From the NCBI GenBank assembly GCA_001599935.1, contig BCIJ01000035.1, positions 113,866 to 177,865 of the forward strand: a stretch of 64,000 bases of DNA. The letters run 5' to 3'. How positions within the stretch are numbered: the stretch's first letter is position 1; each line of letters starts with the position of its first letter. Below, one piece after another: positions 32,646 through 43,956 of this stretch. Both the position numbers and the translations under genes were made by a program. The notes under the pieces were generated by a model. It did not search any database and had not been told where the DNA came from. It was given only the letters and a program-made list of their open reading frames with translations. Origin of the DNA: Holtermannia corniformis. Taxonomy: Eukaryota; Basidiomycota; Tremellomycetes; Holtermanniales.

Positions 32646-35600
32646 ATGCCGAAGCCTCACCATGGTCCGTTGCAGATTCGTCTGACTGAACCCGTCATCT
32701 TCCTCAAGGGGCCCTCGGTCGGTGAAGATGCGCGAGGGAGGCTGCAAGAGGTCAACGAGGCCGCTCAACCGGCCATGCTTCGTGGCCTGTTGACGCTCAG
32801 ACTCGGCAAGCCGACGCGCATCCGGAGTATCGCAATCAGCCTAGAGGGAAAGAGTAGGACGGAATGGCCAGAGGGTGCGTTGCATCGCGTTGCTATGGAG
32901 ACGGATGGCTCATGGGCACTTGGTGACAGGTATCGGACCTAAACGGACAGAGACGCACGAAGAGCACACCATCATCTCGACCGGCACGACATTCTTCAAC
33001 GCACTCGAACATCGCTCAGGATCTCGCTCGCAATCTCGTACCGGTACCGACCCAACCTCGTCACGGGATGCCATGCGCCGCGTGCAGTCGGTCGGACCCG
33101 GCGCACAAGCCCAATGGGATGCAGAAGACGACGAGTGGGACCGAAGGCTCGGGATTGCAGGCAGTGGCAGCGGTGACGACGCATCGGATGCCGAGGATGG
33201 GCTTCGAGGCCGTGGACGCTCGTCCATGCCGCGCAGCGCAAGTGTCATGCCGCACAACGCCGAATCGGGCTCAAGCTACCCCTGGTCGGCTCCAGGCTCG
33301 GCTGCTCCATCACGTCGATCGAGTTTCAACAGAGGTCAAAGTCATCGCGGGCGATCAAGCCAGCTCGCGCACGATAGTACAACAGAGCGCGGACCTTCAC
33401 CAGCCTATACTCCTCTGGCATCACCAACCATGCTCCCCTCAAGGCTTCGCGATCACGATGTCTCGCCTCTGCCAGACTCGCATCAGGGTTCAGGCTCAGA
33501 CCTGCCATCCCTGGCCCACGCACTGCATGCCGGACTCAGCAATGCCAACCCGCGCTCTCACTCGCATCATTCACACTCGCACTCGTCCGTGCTCTCGCCC
33601 ATTGCATCTGTCCCGCAGAGCTCGTCGACGTCGGATCGTACAGATAGCACCAGCCGGGATCGTGATGGTCGTTCAGCACTCTCACACCCCCGTACCGATC
33701 TCAATGCACTACCCGAAGACCATCAGGCGCCGCCCGTACTCGCACCAGAAGTCGACTTGACGGACGGCGCATCGACGCCAGGTGTTCGATTCCACGATGG
33801 TCCGCCAGTCGACATGGAGCGCTCGATCTCACACCTATCGGCCGCAGACGACTCGCAAATGCCCGAATCGTTCTCGCCCTCGGCATCACAGACTTCCCTC
33901 AATTCACTTCGAGCAGCTCGCCGTGCAGCCAGCAACCAGTCGCTGAATGCTGTCGCGGGCACATTGGGCCCGACAGCTGAGCACGACACCAGTGCCGCCG
34001 CGTCGGCCAACACATCAGGCGCTAACTCAATCTCATCCCGTCGCTCGAGTCTGCTTCGGGAAAGCACAGCTGGCACGGCTTCAGAGTCGCCTGAGTCAGC
34101 GCGGATCCCGCGTGCAGGAAGTACCTCGACCCTGACGCCGCCCGTCAGCTTGAGCTCGCAGCCGACCCGCAGAGTGTCGTCTACGACTTCGATCGAGGCG
34201 CATGCGGCAGACGCTCGAGGGCGCAAGGCTTCGCGTTCGCGCTTCAACCTCGCAAAGGCGATTCGCGGGCTGAGCCAAGATGTCGTCGACCGAGTCACGC
34301 ACCATCACGGCCACAGCCATGGAAATCACCACAGCAATCACAGTACCCTCAGCACGTCTTCCAACGCACAAGGCTCGAACCCTGGGTCGCGCTCGGCCTC
34401 GCGCCTTGGCTCGCATTCACGCTCGCGCACCCCTGTGCCTGCTCTTGGGGACTTTGCAGCCATGGCTATCACGCACCGCTCAAGTTCTGGCTCTCAAGTC
34501 GTACATCACGAATCAGCTTCATCACTGCATCAACAGCGAATGCGCCCGACCCGTCGGACGTCGGATGACTCTGGCGCAGTAGTCTTCGCGACTAGCAAGA
34601 GTCGATCGCGGGAGAAATCACGGCGCTCTAGTCCGGTCCGGGGCGAGTCGACTCGGAGCGAGAGTAGAGGTCGTGGACGGAATATGGGCATGAAGGCGCT
34701 GACCGGTGCGCTGGGACTCGGCACCGGCAACGACGGTGAGGAAGCGGGAGAGGAGCTGCATAACTGGAAAGAGTTCCGCAAAGGTGCGCTAGCTTGGCGT
34801 GATACTCCCAAAGCTGACTATACCCATAGGCGTCTACAATTACCCCATTTCCTTCCCGATCCCCGCCTCTGCCCCGCCCACAATCCACGCCGAGTTCGGT
34901 TCGGTAGTCTACCGCCTCAAAGCGACAGTCGTAAAGGTCGGCGCACTCACGCCCAACTTGATTGAAGACGTCGAGGTCATCATGGTGGCCAGTCCGCAAG
35001 AGGACGACACGGAAGAGACGGAGAATGTGATTGTTGAACGGCAGTGGGAGGAACAGATGCGGTATGTGGCTCTGGTCGGAGAGGACAGCGAAGCTGATGA
35101 TGGCGGGGTAGGTATCAGATCTCGCTCAGTGGCAAGGCCTTCCCGATTGGCGGAACAATGTATGTGGTGCTGGTGATATGGGTTCACAAGCTGACGCGGA
35201 TGCAGACCGATGAGCATCCGCTTGATGCCGCTATTGAAGTGCAAGCTGTACCGATTGACCGTGTCGATTGAAGGTATGTCGCATACGCCTGCTCGTTAGG
35301 CTCGCGCTCACAGCCTTGGCAGAGAAGACAGATTACTTTGCGGCCGACAAAAAAGTTGTTCGGCACGAGCCGCCAAAGCGCTTCCCTCTACTTGCCATCA
35401 AGCATCCCGGCGTTGGACCCTTGGCCGAACCCATCTTACCCATCATTTCCGACTCGCCCACGGCGTTGGCCGATTCCCCACTTGCCGAGCTTGCCCATCA
35501 GCCGGCGCCAGACGAGGAAACGCTATTGATCGACGAAGACGATGCGGCGGCAACGTTGTTGAACCCGATGGGCCCTTGGCTGTTGGAAAAGGAGCTGCAA

Positions 35601-36293
35601 GTCCCTGATTGTGTGAGCAAGATCAAGTTTAGCACCAAGCATCAACAGACCAACATTTCCGTCGGGCACTGGCTTAAAGTCGTGCTGCGCGTCGAGCGCG
35701 GCGATGATGAAGCGGTGGATGCCAAAGGCCGGCGAAAGCAGTTTGACATCATCATGTGAGTTTTGAGCGGCGTTGCAATTGATTCGCGGCTGACATGATG
35801 CAGCGAAACACCACTCAAGATCCTCGATTGCCGTGTCAACACTCATTGGAACTCCCTGCCGACCTATGCAGCGACTACACCCGCCGGCAGCAGTGCGACA
35901 CCTGGCATCTGCTCGGTTCACGGGCGTGTGGCAGCCGTCGGACCATCGAGCAATCCCAACCCGACCCACTCGTCCATCACCGGTCAAGCCGCCGCTGCAG
36001 CCCCGCCAATCTTCAGTAGCTGGGCCAGTAATCAGCCGGCGACGCAATCGCCTCTCGCACGAACCCCTGAGGTTCGGGCAGCGGACCACTCGAGCAATCA
36101 CCGCGAGGGCGAGGATACCCTGCTCGAGCGCAATATCGTCTTCGATCGTTTGATAAGCGGACAGGAATCAGAGATGGGCGAGGCTCCACCCTCCTACGGC
36201 GAAGCTCTGACTAGTGCCGCTCGGAGTCAATCACGTTCCGGCAACAGTCGTTCCCAGTCACGCGCTAGGCATCACGAGCCACCAAGTATGTGA
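32646..36293 (+). CDS. Alpha-arrestin (ART family) with PY motif
   Basis: Adaptor that recruits a Rsp5/NEDD4-type ubiquitin ligase to plasma-membrane transporters. Starts MPKPHHGPLQIRLTEPVIFLKGPSVGEDARGR; LRGLLTLRLGKPTRIRSIAISLEGKSRTEWPEG, GTTFFN; then GVYNYPISFPIPASAPPTIHAEFGSVVYRLKATVV, the C-domain CKLYRLTVSIEEKTDYFAADKKVVRHEP and LKVVLRVER. PPSYGEAL near the end is a canonical PPxY motif. Between GTTFFN and GVYNYP, inside the arrestin N-domain, lies one exon of about 1.75 kb encoding roughly 590 low-complexity Ser/Arg/His-rich residues. The stop used here is TGA at 36291-36293. A GTATGT overlapping it could be a donor to further exons, so the 3' end is provisional. Confidence 0.87.
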
Positions 36294-36671
36294 TTATACA
36301 TTAGATGGGCACTTGCGGCATGCACGGGTATAGTGATGTTTATTGCTTCATACGTCCAGCAAGGAGTCGCCTGCGCGTTGCAATGTGGCCGTGAACGGAT
36401 ACGCGGACTACAGTATTGCACGTTCTAGAGCGTCCGTGCGCTGGCCGATCCCAGAGTCAGCCATGCAAGGTAAGTCCGCCAGCACGCGATACAGCTGTGG
36501 TTCGTCGTGCACACAGTTGCTGGATCAAGTTACATCTGCTGTGGCCCTGCGGCCATCTACTACCCAGATGATCTGGGTGACGTGCACAGTCCTACATCGC
36601 ACAAATATGCTACTTCACAACTGCACCATCACAACGGCGATACACACGATGAAGGCACCAAAAGAACACAG
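36294..36671 (+). other. Gap between arrestin and RAD16 stops
   Basis: Contains plus-strand frames (a stretch to about 36474, donor GTAAGT at 36471, acceptor CACACAG near 36520, then a frame to 36776) that splice neatly to each other but do not join the arrestin in frame through the obvious donor. They would overlap the last RAD16 exons on the other strand by about 100 bp. They may be a 3' extension or UTR. Confidence 0.35.
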
Positions 36672-39600
36672 CTACAACCTGAACAGGAACCCGAGCTAGT
36701 GACTCGTCAGCGGTACTGGAAGCTCAAATCTTTCACTCACATCCTCAACCGTGAGCTTGCCGAGGGCAGAGTCTGATTCGTGAGACAGAGCAGCCTAAGA
36801 TCTATCAGCGCCCGCCATTGAGCCACGGGATGATGCGTTGACAAACCTCTGTCATGGCAAGCTTTTTGTCCTGCAACTGGACGATCTGGCAATCTGTCAA
36901 TGAAGCGTACGAGGAGACGAGCCGTACCTACCTGATGCTCAATCGAATCCTCAATGACGATTTTGGTGACGGTGACTGGCCGGCGTTGACCCAAACGGTG
37001 AATGCGGTCCATAGCTTGATACTCCACCGACGGGTTCCACTGAAACGTGTCAGCCAAGCTATCATCGGGCATGTGGCAACGCACCCAACTGTCCATCATG
37101 AACACTCTTGAAGCCTCGGTAAGATTGAGCGCCACGCCACCAGCCTTGAGCGAGATCAAGAAGACAGTGACACCGGCGTTTTTCACTGTTGTAAGTCAGG
37201 CCGAGAATCTCACACTGACAAAAGAGAACGTACTGAAGTGTTGAATGGTAGCGTCTCGTTGCTGAGGCGTCATCCCGCCTTCAAGACGACAGACGTTGAA
37301 GCCGGCACGTTGTAGGCGAAACGAGATGAGATCGAGGAATGAGACGAATTGCGAGCTACGATCATATTAGCCGTTGTCGCAAAAACGACCCAAGACGTAC
37401 AAGACCAGCGATTTGATCGTGCAATCCTGAGCCCTCAACTTGGTAAGCTCCTCAACGAGTGCTTCAAGCTTTGATGATGAGCGCCAGTTCTGGACCCCGT
37501 CAGCCCAGTACAAGCTCTGCAGAAGAGCACTCACGTCGAGATCCAGCCTGCCCAAGATGCCCTGCCTTGCCTTCTTGCTGTCCTCCGAGATCTCGATCGC
37601 CTCGGCTTCAAGATCAATCGAGATGCCAACGTGGCAAACGGGGCACTCGGGTTCCTGGCCTTGCAGCGCCGCTGTCTCGAGGTACTGCCTGATGCACTCG
37701 CGGTCAAAGACATGCTTGCATCGTGCGGCAATCGCGTCCTCGGCCTGGATACTTCAGCGCAGCTCAAGTCGCACAAGGCAGTCAACTCACCGAGTCATTG
37801 CAAAGTCGACACACTACCTCCTCCTGATGCTGGTCGATGTACGTGCTCGTCTTGGACCGCAAGACCAGATCCGGGTGGCACGACATTTGACGCACTAAGC
37901 AGGATCAGTGACCATCCGCCATCATTGCAGGACGCCACCAACTTCTTGTGATGAGTGAGAAGATGTTTGAATAGTCTGGGCCAAGCGTCAGCACTCTGTC
38001 ACCTGATAACCATCCAACGCACTATTGAGCACGGTACCAGAGCCGACATAGGTGTTGAACTGGCGTTTGGCTGTTGTAAACAAGGACATGTACAGTTCCT
38101 TCTCGGCCGGCGAAAAGTAGTCTTTGCGTACGACAATGGTGCGCGGAGGCAGCCCAAGGTCGTCTGCGCGTTCGAGTTTGGTACGGCGAAGCATCATGCG
38201 GTCAAGCAGAATCTACACACATCAAGTTCCTGCAGCGTTGAGCGAACGCGGTGGCCAGCGTACCTTGAGCTTCTTGAATGCAATGGACCCCGGGCCTTCC
38301 TTGGTGATGCCATACTTTTGAATCGGCGAGAGGATCTCCGAGTTCTGTCACGTTCTGCATCAGCCAAGCCCAGGGGTTTGGCAGGGACTGTTACTCACCC
38401 ACAAGCAGACGTGGTGCATAGGACTGTGGCCGCATTGATCACAGGTGCGGCGATCCGAGAACTGTGCGACTCGTCAGCACCGCAATGGACCTCTGATCTC
38501 TCGTATGTACCTGCCAATGAAGGTTCTTGCACTGATCGAGAACACGTCAGTCCACGCTCACCTCTTAGCCTTATAACACCCACCGGACACTTTTTGCAGA
38601 AATAGTAGCTGCATGGCCATCAGTGAACGATAAATGCCTTTGTCTGAGCACGCACCTGAACGGGTCGGCACCCAAGAAGCGCACCAGCGAATACAGTTCG
38701 CCCACGCGATTCTGCAGCGGCGTGCCAGAAAGACACCACCTGTACTGTGCCTGAAGTGCGAACGCTGCCTTTGCGGCGTTGGTTGCGCGCTCCTTGATGT
38801 TATGCGCTTCATCGAGGATGACACTGTGGCACCGAGTGAGCAGCCAACGACAAAGGCTAGCCAAGCGCAGGACTACATACCGGAACCACTCGAACGAGTG
38901 AAGTGGACTCTTCTCCTTGATGACCACGTTGCCCCGTTTGAAACCCGAATGCTGGCGCCGGAACGAGGCTTCAAGGGTGCCGTACGACGTCAGGACCTGC
39001 ATCACGACATGAAGTCAGTCGATTGCCGTCTGTCAACTGAGACAAGACTGACCACATCGACGCCTTGCAGCTTCTTGGCATCGACCTTGCTCGACCCATG
39101 GTACAGCAAGGTCGTAAACCCTTCGGCGTGGGTCTCGATCTCATTCTTCCACTGCATGAGCGCGACGACGGGGGCGACGACGAGGCTTGGCTTCCGGCGA
39201 GGTTCTGAGAGGAGCAGCGCAATCGTTTGAATGCTGAGAGGACGCGATCAACACGACACAGCCCTGGTGCCAGTCACTGAACCTACGTCTTGCCCCTGCG
39301 CGCATGATCAGCTCCGTATCGAAATGCAAGTCACACGTTCACTCACATGCCCATCTCATCCGCCAGCATGCCACCCTTCCAAGGCCCCTCTTCTTGCTTC
39401 TTCATCCAGTACAAACTCTCCTTCTGGAACGGCAACAGCGTAAGCTTGAGGGACGGGTGAGCCTCCATTGGAACCGGTTTGACGGGAACGATGTTGGATT
39501 CGAGATCGCCCCAGACGTCGACGAGTTCCGGGTGGTGCTGTGAAGATTGTCAGTCAACAGTCTGCGACCGGGCCTGCGTCATTGCGATGCTCGAGTCGCG

Positions 39601-40906
39601 TTTACGACTTAGGAGAACGCAAGCTACGCTGGGCACTGACCAGAGTGAGAGCAAGCAGGTTCTTCTCCTGCTGATACAGCTTGCGCTTGACCTTTTTCTG
39701 CAGTTCACGCTCCAGAGCCTTGATCGGATTCTGGGCATCCTCGGCCCTCTTCTCGGCAGCCGTCTTGCGGGTACCCCTGCCCTTGCCCTTGCCTTTAGCA
39801 TTTGCCCGCGCAATACTATACAGAATAGCTTCCGACGGCTCGCCAACGTCGTCGAGATCATCTCCTTCTAAGAACTCGACTGATAGCTCAGACTCGGCGT
39901 CTGAATCCCATGAGAGGGAGATATCGGAGCCGCTGTCGTCGGCCTTGAAAGAGGCCCTGCGACGGTCTGCTGTCGTCAGCTGAGCTCAGCGACGTCTTTG
40001 ATAACCTCACTTTCCGCCGCTTTGGCTGCCTTGCTTGCCATAGAGCTCCTTGGCTTCTTGATGGGACTGGTGGACCCACTCGCACTAGCGCTCGGACCAG
40101 CCCCGATACCCGTCATGGCTCGACTCGCCTCAAGCGCAAGCCGAAGCTGCTCTGCCTCGTCATCCGAATCCGAAGCATAGTCCCGAACAACGAGGTTGGT
40201 TGGCGCCTTGGCGCGGCGCGGTGGCCGTACGTCGTCTGTCGTGGGTGCCTGCTTGACGCGCGGTTTGCCGATATTGACGGGTCCAAGCTGCTCGATTTCG
40301 GCTTTGGTCTTGATCGACTTGTCGTTGGTACTGCTCGCAGCTTGCGCCTTGCCGCGCACAGAGCTGGAGCCGTTGGGTAGCGAGCTGAGTTTACGGACCT
40401 GTAAATCACTGTCAGCATTGGCGGCCTGACTGGCACTCAGTGCCATGACTTGCCATTGCCTCGCTCTCACTCTCGCTCTCACTGTCGACTACGATTGGCT
40501 TTGTGTCGTCATCCGACTCGGGTGTGATGAGCTTGTTCGCTCGGGGTTTGTGTTGGATGATCTCGACTGCGTCGAGCGTCTGACGGCGCTTGGCTGCTGG
40601 ACTCGGTTTGACAGGTGCTTGTAGACGTCAGCTCGTTGTTTCTGATCCGTCGCTCGACTGCAGCTCACCAGACTTCCGCTTCTTGCCAGTCTGAACGTCT
40701 TCATCATCATCATCGCTCAGCATGAACCCTCCCGCATCGCCATCCTCCTCCTCAGAGTCCAGCACGACGGTCGATGGGGTGATCATCCCATTACCAGCTC
40801 TTGCCGTCCTCCGGCCGGTAATCGAGCCCGTCGTCGACCTCGCCGGTGTCGGCAGTGAGCTCGCGCCCGTCTCAGCTCCAGTCGATCTCTTTGCGCGCGG
40901 CGGCAT
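36672..40906 (-). CDS. RAD16: DNA repair helicase RAD16 (SNF2 with RING finger)
   Basis: With Rad7, drives global-genome nucleotide excision repair of silent chromatin. Starts [22 protein letters not shown]; about 350 acidic, disordered residues. Then [44 protein letters not shown] (Walker A), [35 protein letters not shown] (DEAH box), [42 protein letters not shown]. The RING finger [24 protein letters not shown]...CPVC is inserted between the helicase lobes. Then [45 protein letters not shown] motif VI. The short last exon, after a GTGAGT...CTGACGAGTCACTAG intron, encodes LGFLFRL, matching the family C-terminus. Confidence 0.94.
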
Positions 40907-41150
40907 GGTCGCTGTATGCTGCGGTATGAAAAGTCAAAGCTGAGTGGATCAACTGAGTGGCAAATCGCGCGCAATGGAGCTGAGGTGGATTGGATTTTAG
41001 ATTGAATTCTGATGGCACAGGCACGCGTCGCAAATTTCAGATTCTAGGGGGTTTGAGGAGTTTTGAGATTTCAGAGATGGAGAGGTGAAGGCGAGCTGTT
41101 CGAGCAGGTTGAAGGAGCAGTACCGCAAACGCAGGCTAGGCTACTGTACC

Positions 41151-41545
41151 ATGGCGACCAATCCGACGAGTATCTACCGCTCCTTGCTGAGAGAGCTGCG
41201 TAAGACTGTAAGCTTCACTGCTCTCGCTGACCCTGTGGTTCGACTGACGGACCTCGATAGTCTATCAACCCTCGGCAAACGCGCTCTCCGCTCGTGCAGA
41301 CCGAGTTGCGATCCTTGCTAACCTCCAACACAACCTCACCCCGCGGACTGCGTGAGACGATTGCATTCCTTCGTGCCGATCGGACACATCAGGTCAGTGT
41401 TGCCGGACCTTGTTCAGCGTCTGGTTAACTCTCGCCGCAGGAGCTCGTGCAGCGGTATAATCCGACACACGACATGTCACAGGAGGAGAGGGTCAGGCTT
41501 ACCGCGCGAAGGGTAGGCCTGGACGCGACCAAGATGGGTTATTAG
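41151..41545 (+). CDS. FMC1: ATP synthase assembly factor FMC1 (LYR-like)
   Basis: Small mitochondrial-matrix LYR-type protein needed for assembly or stability of F1-ATPase (with Atp12 in yeast). Spliced: MATNPTSIYRSLLRELRKT, SINPRQTRSPLVQTELRS, TIAFLRADRTHQ, ELVQRYNPTHDMSQEERVRLTARRVGLDATKMGY. The IYRSLLREL start corresponds to the LYR helix. The C-terminal block ELV-RYNP...Q-E-V-TA--VGLD closely follows yeast Fmc1. Two introns, GTAAGC...CGATAG and GTCAGT...GCCGCAG. Divergent from RAD16 across 245 bp. Confidence 0.87.
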
Positions 41546-41940
41546 CATTGCTTGAATCTCAAGGCGGTCAAACGGAAGGCGTGCATTACCGAGGACAGCA
41601 GCTACAACAGTAGTCGGCGAACATGTATGTATGTATCTATAGCACAACACCGCCAATGGGTGAGCACTAATTGGGGCTGTGATCCCGGTTCTGAGCCGTC
41701 ATATCGCATCACTTCGCGACTCTGATCTCACGCATGCCGCGTGATCAGCTGGAACCCATACGCCATCGTCGCCCTCGTCGCCCTTGCCAGGTGTTGCGCC
41801 AGACTCATGCAACAAGCATGATTAGTTGCAAATTCGCACCGATGTAGGCTGATCCTTCCAGGACGACTGTTTGATCTGGGCAGTGACGTCTATGTGAGAT
41901 GATCATGTTCTTTGCAGCTCGTCACAGCTCACAGTCTGTT
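41546..41940 (+). other. Region upstream of the unrecognised 42-kb gene
   Basis: Contains a (GTAT)n-like short run near 41624 and possible 5' exons of the next gene (an ATG at 41734 and an open stretch 41862-41893 bounded by splice-like sites), but I could not join them in frame with confidence. Confidence 0.35.
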
Positions 41941-41942
41941 AG

Positions 41943-42281
41943 TCGTCCCACCCTCTTCATGGGCCGCACTATGTCTTCGAATCTCGCAAAGCGGCACAAA
42001 AGGAAGTGGAAGACCTGTGTTCAAGAGTACTCCACTATGTGCGCACAATCCAATGTTCACGCTTGACTCTATGGACTGAATCCTTAGTAGGTTGGCTCGC
42101 GGTATCAGTCGGGCGCTATGCCGAGCTCTGGCCCCATGACGGAGTACGAGTTTGCGAGAGAGTTTGCCTTTGACAGGACGACGGAAGGCTCCTCGGGCGT
42201 TTTGACTCAGTTGCAAGCGGTGCGTTCCATACACAATATACGACACACGGTTAACCCTAGGTGTACGACCAGATTATGTAG
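41943..42281 (+). CDS. Unrecognised small gene, 5' end unresolved
   Basis: Three exons join in one frame: up to 42038 (…HYVFESRKAAQKEVEDL then CSRVLHY), 42091-42219 (VGSRYQSGAMPSSGPMTEYE then FAREFAFDRTTEGSSGVLTQ), and 42261-42281 (VYDQIM, stop). The second intron is 41 nt with a GTTAACCCTAG end. The first uses the downstream AG of a TAGTAG acceptor, because the upstream one would add a stop codon. The first listed exon has no ATG, so upstream exon(s) must exist. The encoded peptide is charged and helical and looks protein-like, but I cannot name it. Confidence 0.5.
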
Positions 42282-42956
42282 AGACAAACTCTACGCGGCG
42301 CAGTCAATGTGCAGGGAATTGATATGCGGCGAAGCCCTCGATAACAACCTGCTTTCTGTTTCTCCGTACGTTAGGCGGTAGCCTCGGAATGTGATCCTCC
42401 CGGTAATCTCACATTATCAAGACAAACCGCTTGTGGTGACCGCAACGTTGCCCGACCAAGCGCCGGGATGGTGCGCCGGCTATCTGCCCAATGATGATGG
42501 CTACGACTATTCGAGCGACAAGGTCAGCTGTTCTCGAATAGAGTTCCGCGCCCCGGCAATGTTCTGCGGTAAGCCACCACCATTCTTGCCCGCCGTCATT
42601 GCACTTCTCGCGGCTGCAGTTTGGCACACAGACTGTTTCGACTCAGGTACAAAGGGGTTCGGGTAGCAGAGTGAGTGGATATCTGTGTCACTGCTGTACT
42701 ACATAGCGCAAGCCAATGTACACATTTGAGGCAGTCCCACGGATGCTCGTCGCCTCAATAATGTACATACAGTGGTTTCGACCGCAAGCTGACTGCCGCG
42801 AGAAGAGCGACAATCCTTTACAGGCACGACCACGTGGCATTCCCTCATCTCCGCCGCACACTTTGCTGGCGACCTCTGCTCAACGACCGGCGCACGAAAA
42901 CTATCGGCGTGGAGAATTGAGGTCATCGGCGTAGGCAACAGAGGATCTATACCTCG
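42282..42956. other. Intergenic region
   Basis: A plus-strand frame at about 42394-42666 lacks an ATG and any clear splice partner. No supported gene. Confidence 0.5.
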
Positions 42957-43885
42957 ATGTCGACCGAAGTTGGCGATGGCGAGACGTCCGTGCGACAGCT
43001 CGAGCGCAGCATCGCGGCGCTCGATGTTGATGGCGATCAGGGTGCGTGAGGACTGTTGTCATGAGTTAAGCACGGGTTTGCTGACATTAATTCTCACATA
43101 GTAGCTGTCATCTGGATGATATAATTGGGAGACTAACAGTCATAGTTCGTGCATGGGCAACCAGCACGCCCAGTGCCGTCTGAGCGCGAAGTTGACCTCG
43201 CACGAAGAGTCATGGAACTCGAACGAGCCAGTGCGGCCTTGACAGTGAGTTGATATCCGAAATGACTTCAGTCTGACATTCTGACATCCCCCAGTCAGGC
43301 TCGCCAGCTTCCATTCCTGCCCATCTAATACCTCTACTTTCCCAACTCAAAACCCACATTGCCGCCCTGACCGCCGACAACAAGGCTCTACGCCACATCC
43401 TACACGGTCAGAGGGTAGGCTCAGAGGAATGGCCGGATCAAGGTCTAGACTTGAGGCTAGTGGTGGAGCGCGTCAAGACGTTGATGCGGGAGAATGAAGA
43501 GTTGGGCGAGATGGTCCTTGATGCTGGGCGGGCGAGTGCGGCTCAATGGGAGGGTGTTTTGGAGGGTGCGTGGATGCGTCTAGTAATGCCAGGGCTGATG
43601 AAACGTGCCATTAGAGTATCGTCAGACCACAGAGCGACTTGAGTACGCGTGGAGATGTCGAGTTGAGCCTAGCTTACAATCCATAGGTCCGACCTCGAAG
43701 CTCGCACAAACGACGTCACAAAGTTACAAGCCGAACTGGACGCTTACAAAGCGCGTTTTGGCGCGCTCAAGGACCCAGCACCCCCACCCCGCACATCCAA
43801 AGGCCCTGAACGTCGCCCATCCACCCGCCAACCACCAGGTTCCGGACGTCAATCCCAGAACCAGCAAAACCGGCGCAAGCCATGA
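42957..43885 (+). CDS. Coiled-coil protein, possibly Mum2/WTAP-like
   Basis: Starts MSTEVGDGETSVRQLERSIAALDVDGDQ; continues FVHGQPARPVPSEREVDLARRVMELERASAAL, SGSPASIPAHLIPLLSQLKTH, LTADNKALRHILHG, LRLVVERVKTLMRENEELGEMV, SDLEARTNDVTKLQAELDAY and a Pro/Arg/Gln-rich tail ending QNQQNRRKP. The VKTLMRENEELG helix resembles the WTAP/Mum2 segment (RMLIQENQELG), which belongs to the m6A RNA methyltransferase complex. This is a weak, motif-level match. Frame between exon 1 (ending GATCAGG) and TTCGTGCATGGG is only restored by a 5-nt microexon TAGCT (43104-43108), flanked by GCTGAC and GACTAAC branch sites. It is convergent with TEL2, 71 bp between stops. Confidence 0.6.
43104..43108 (+). other. Probable 5-nt microexon (TAGCT)
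   Basis: CACATAG|TAGCT|GTCATC. Joining G|TA GCT|TTC GTG keeps the frame; the direct junction does not. The downstream intron would be 39 nt and contains GACTAAC. A 2-nt exon (CT) using the next AG is the alternative. Confidence 0.5.
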
Positions 43886-43956
43886 TACGACCTCAGTATG
43901 ACCTCTAGTAATCTAGATAGACGCCAACGTTGTACATGTCACGATGCGACGTTATG

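Noticed and set aside
33723..34298. Minus-strand frame of 191 codons
   Set aside because: Antisense shadow of the low-complexity arrestin exon.
42394..42666. Small secreted protein gene
   Set aside because: No ATG at the start of the frame; the hydrophobic stretch is near the C-terminus and no splice partner was found.
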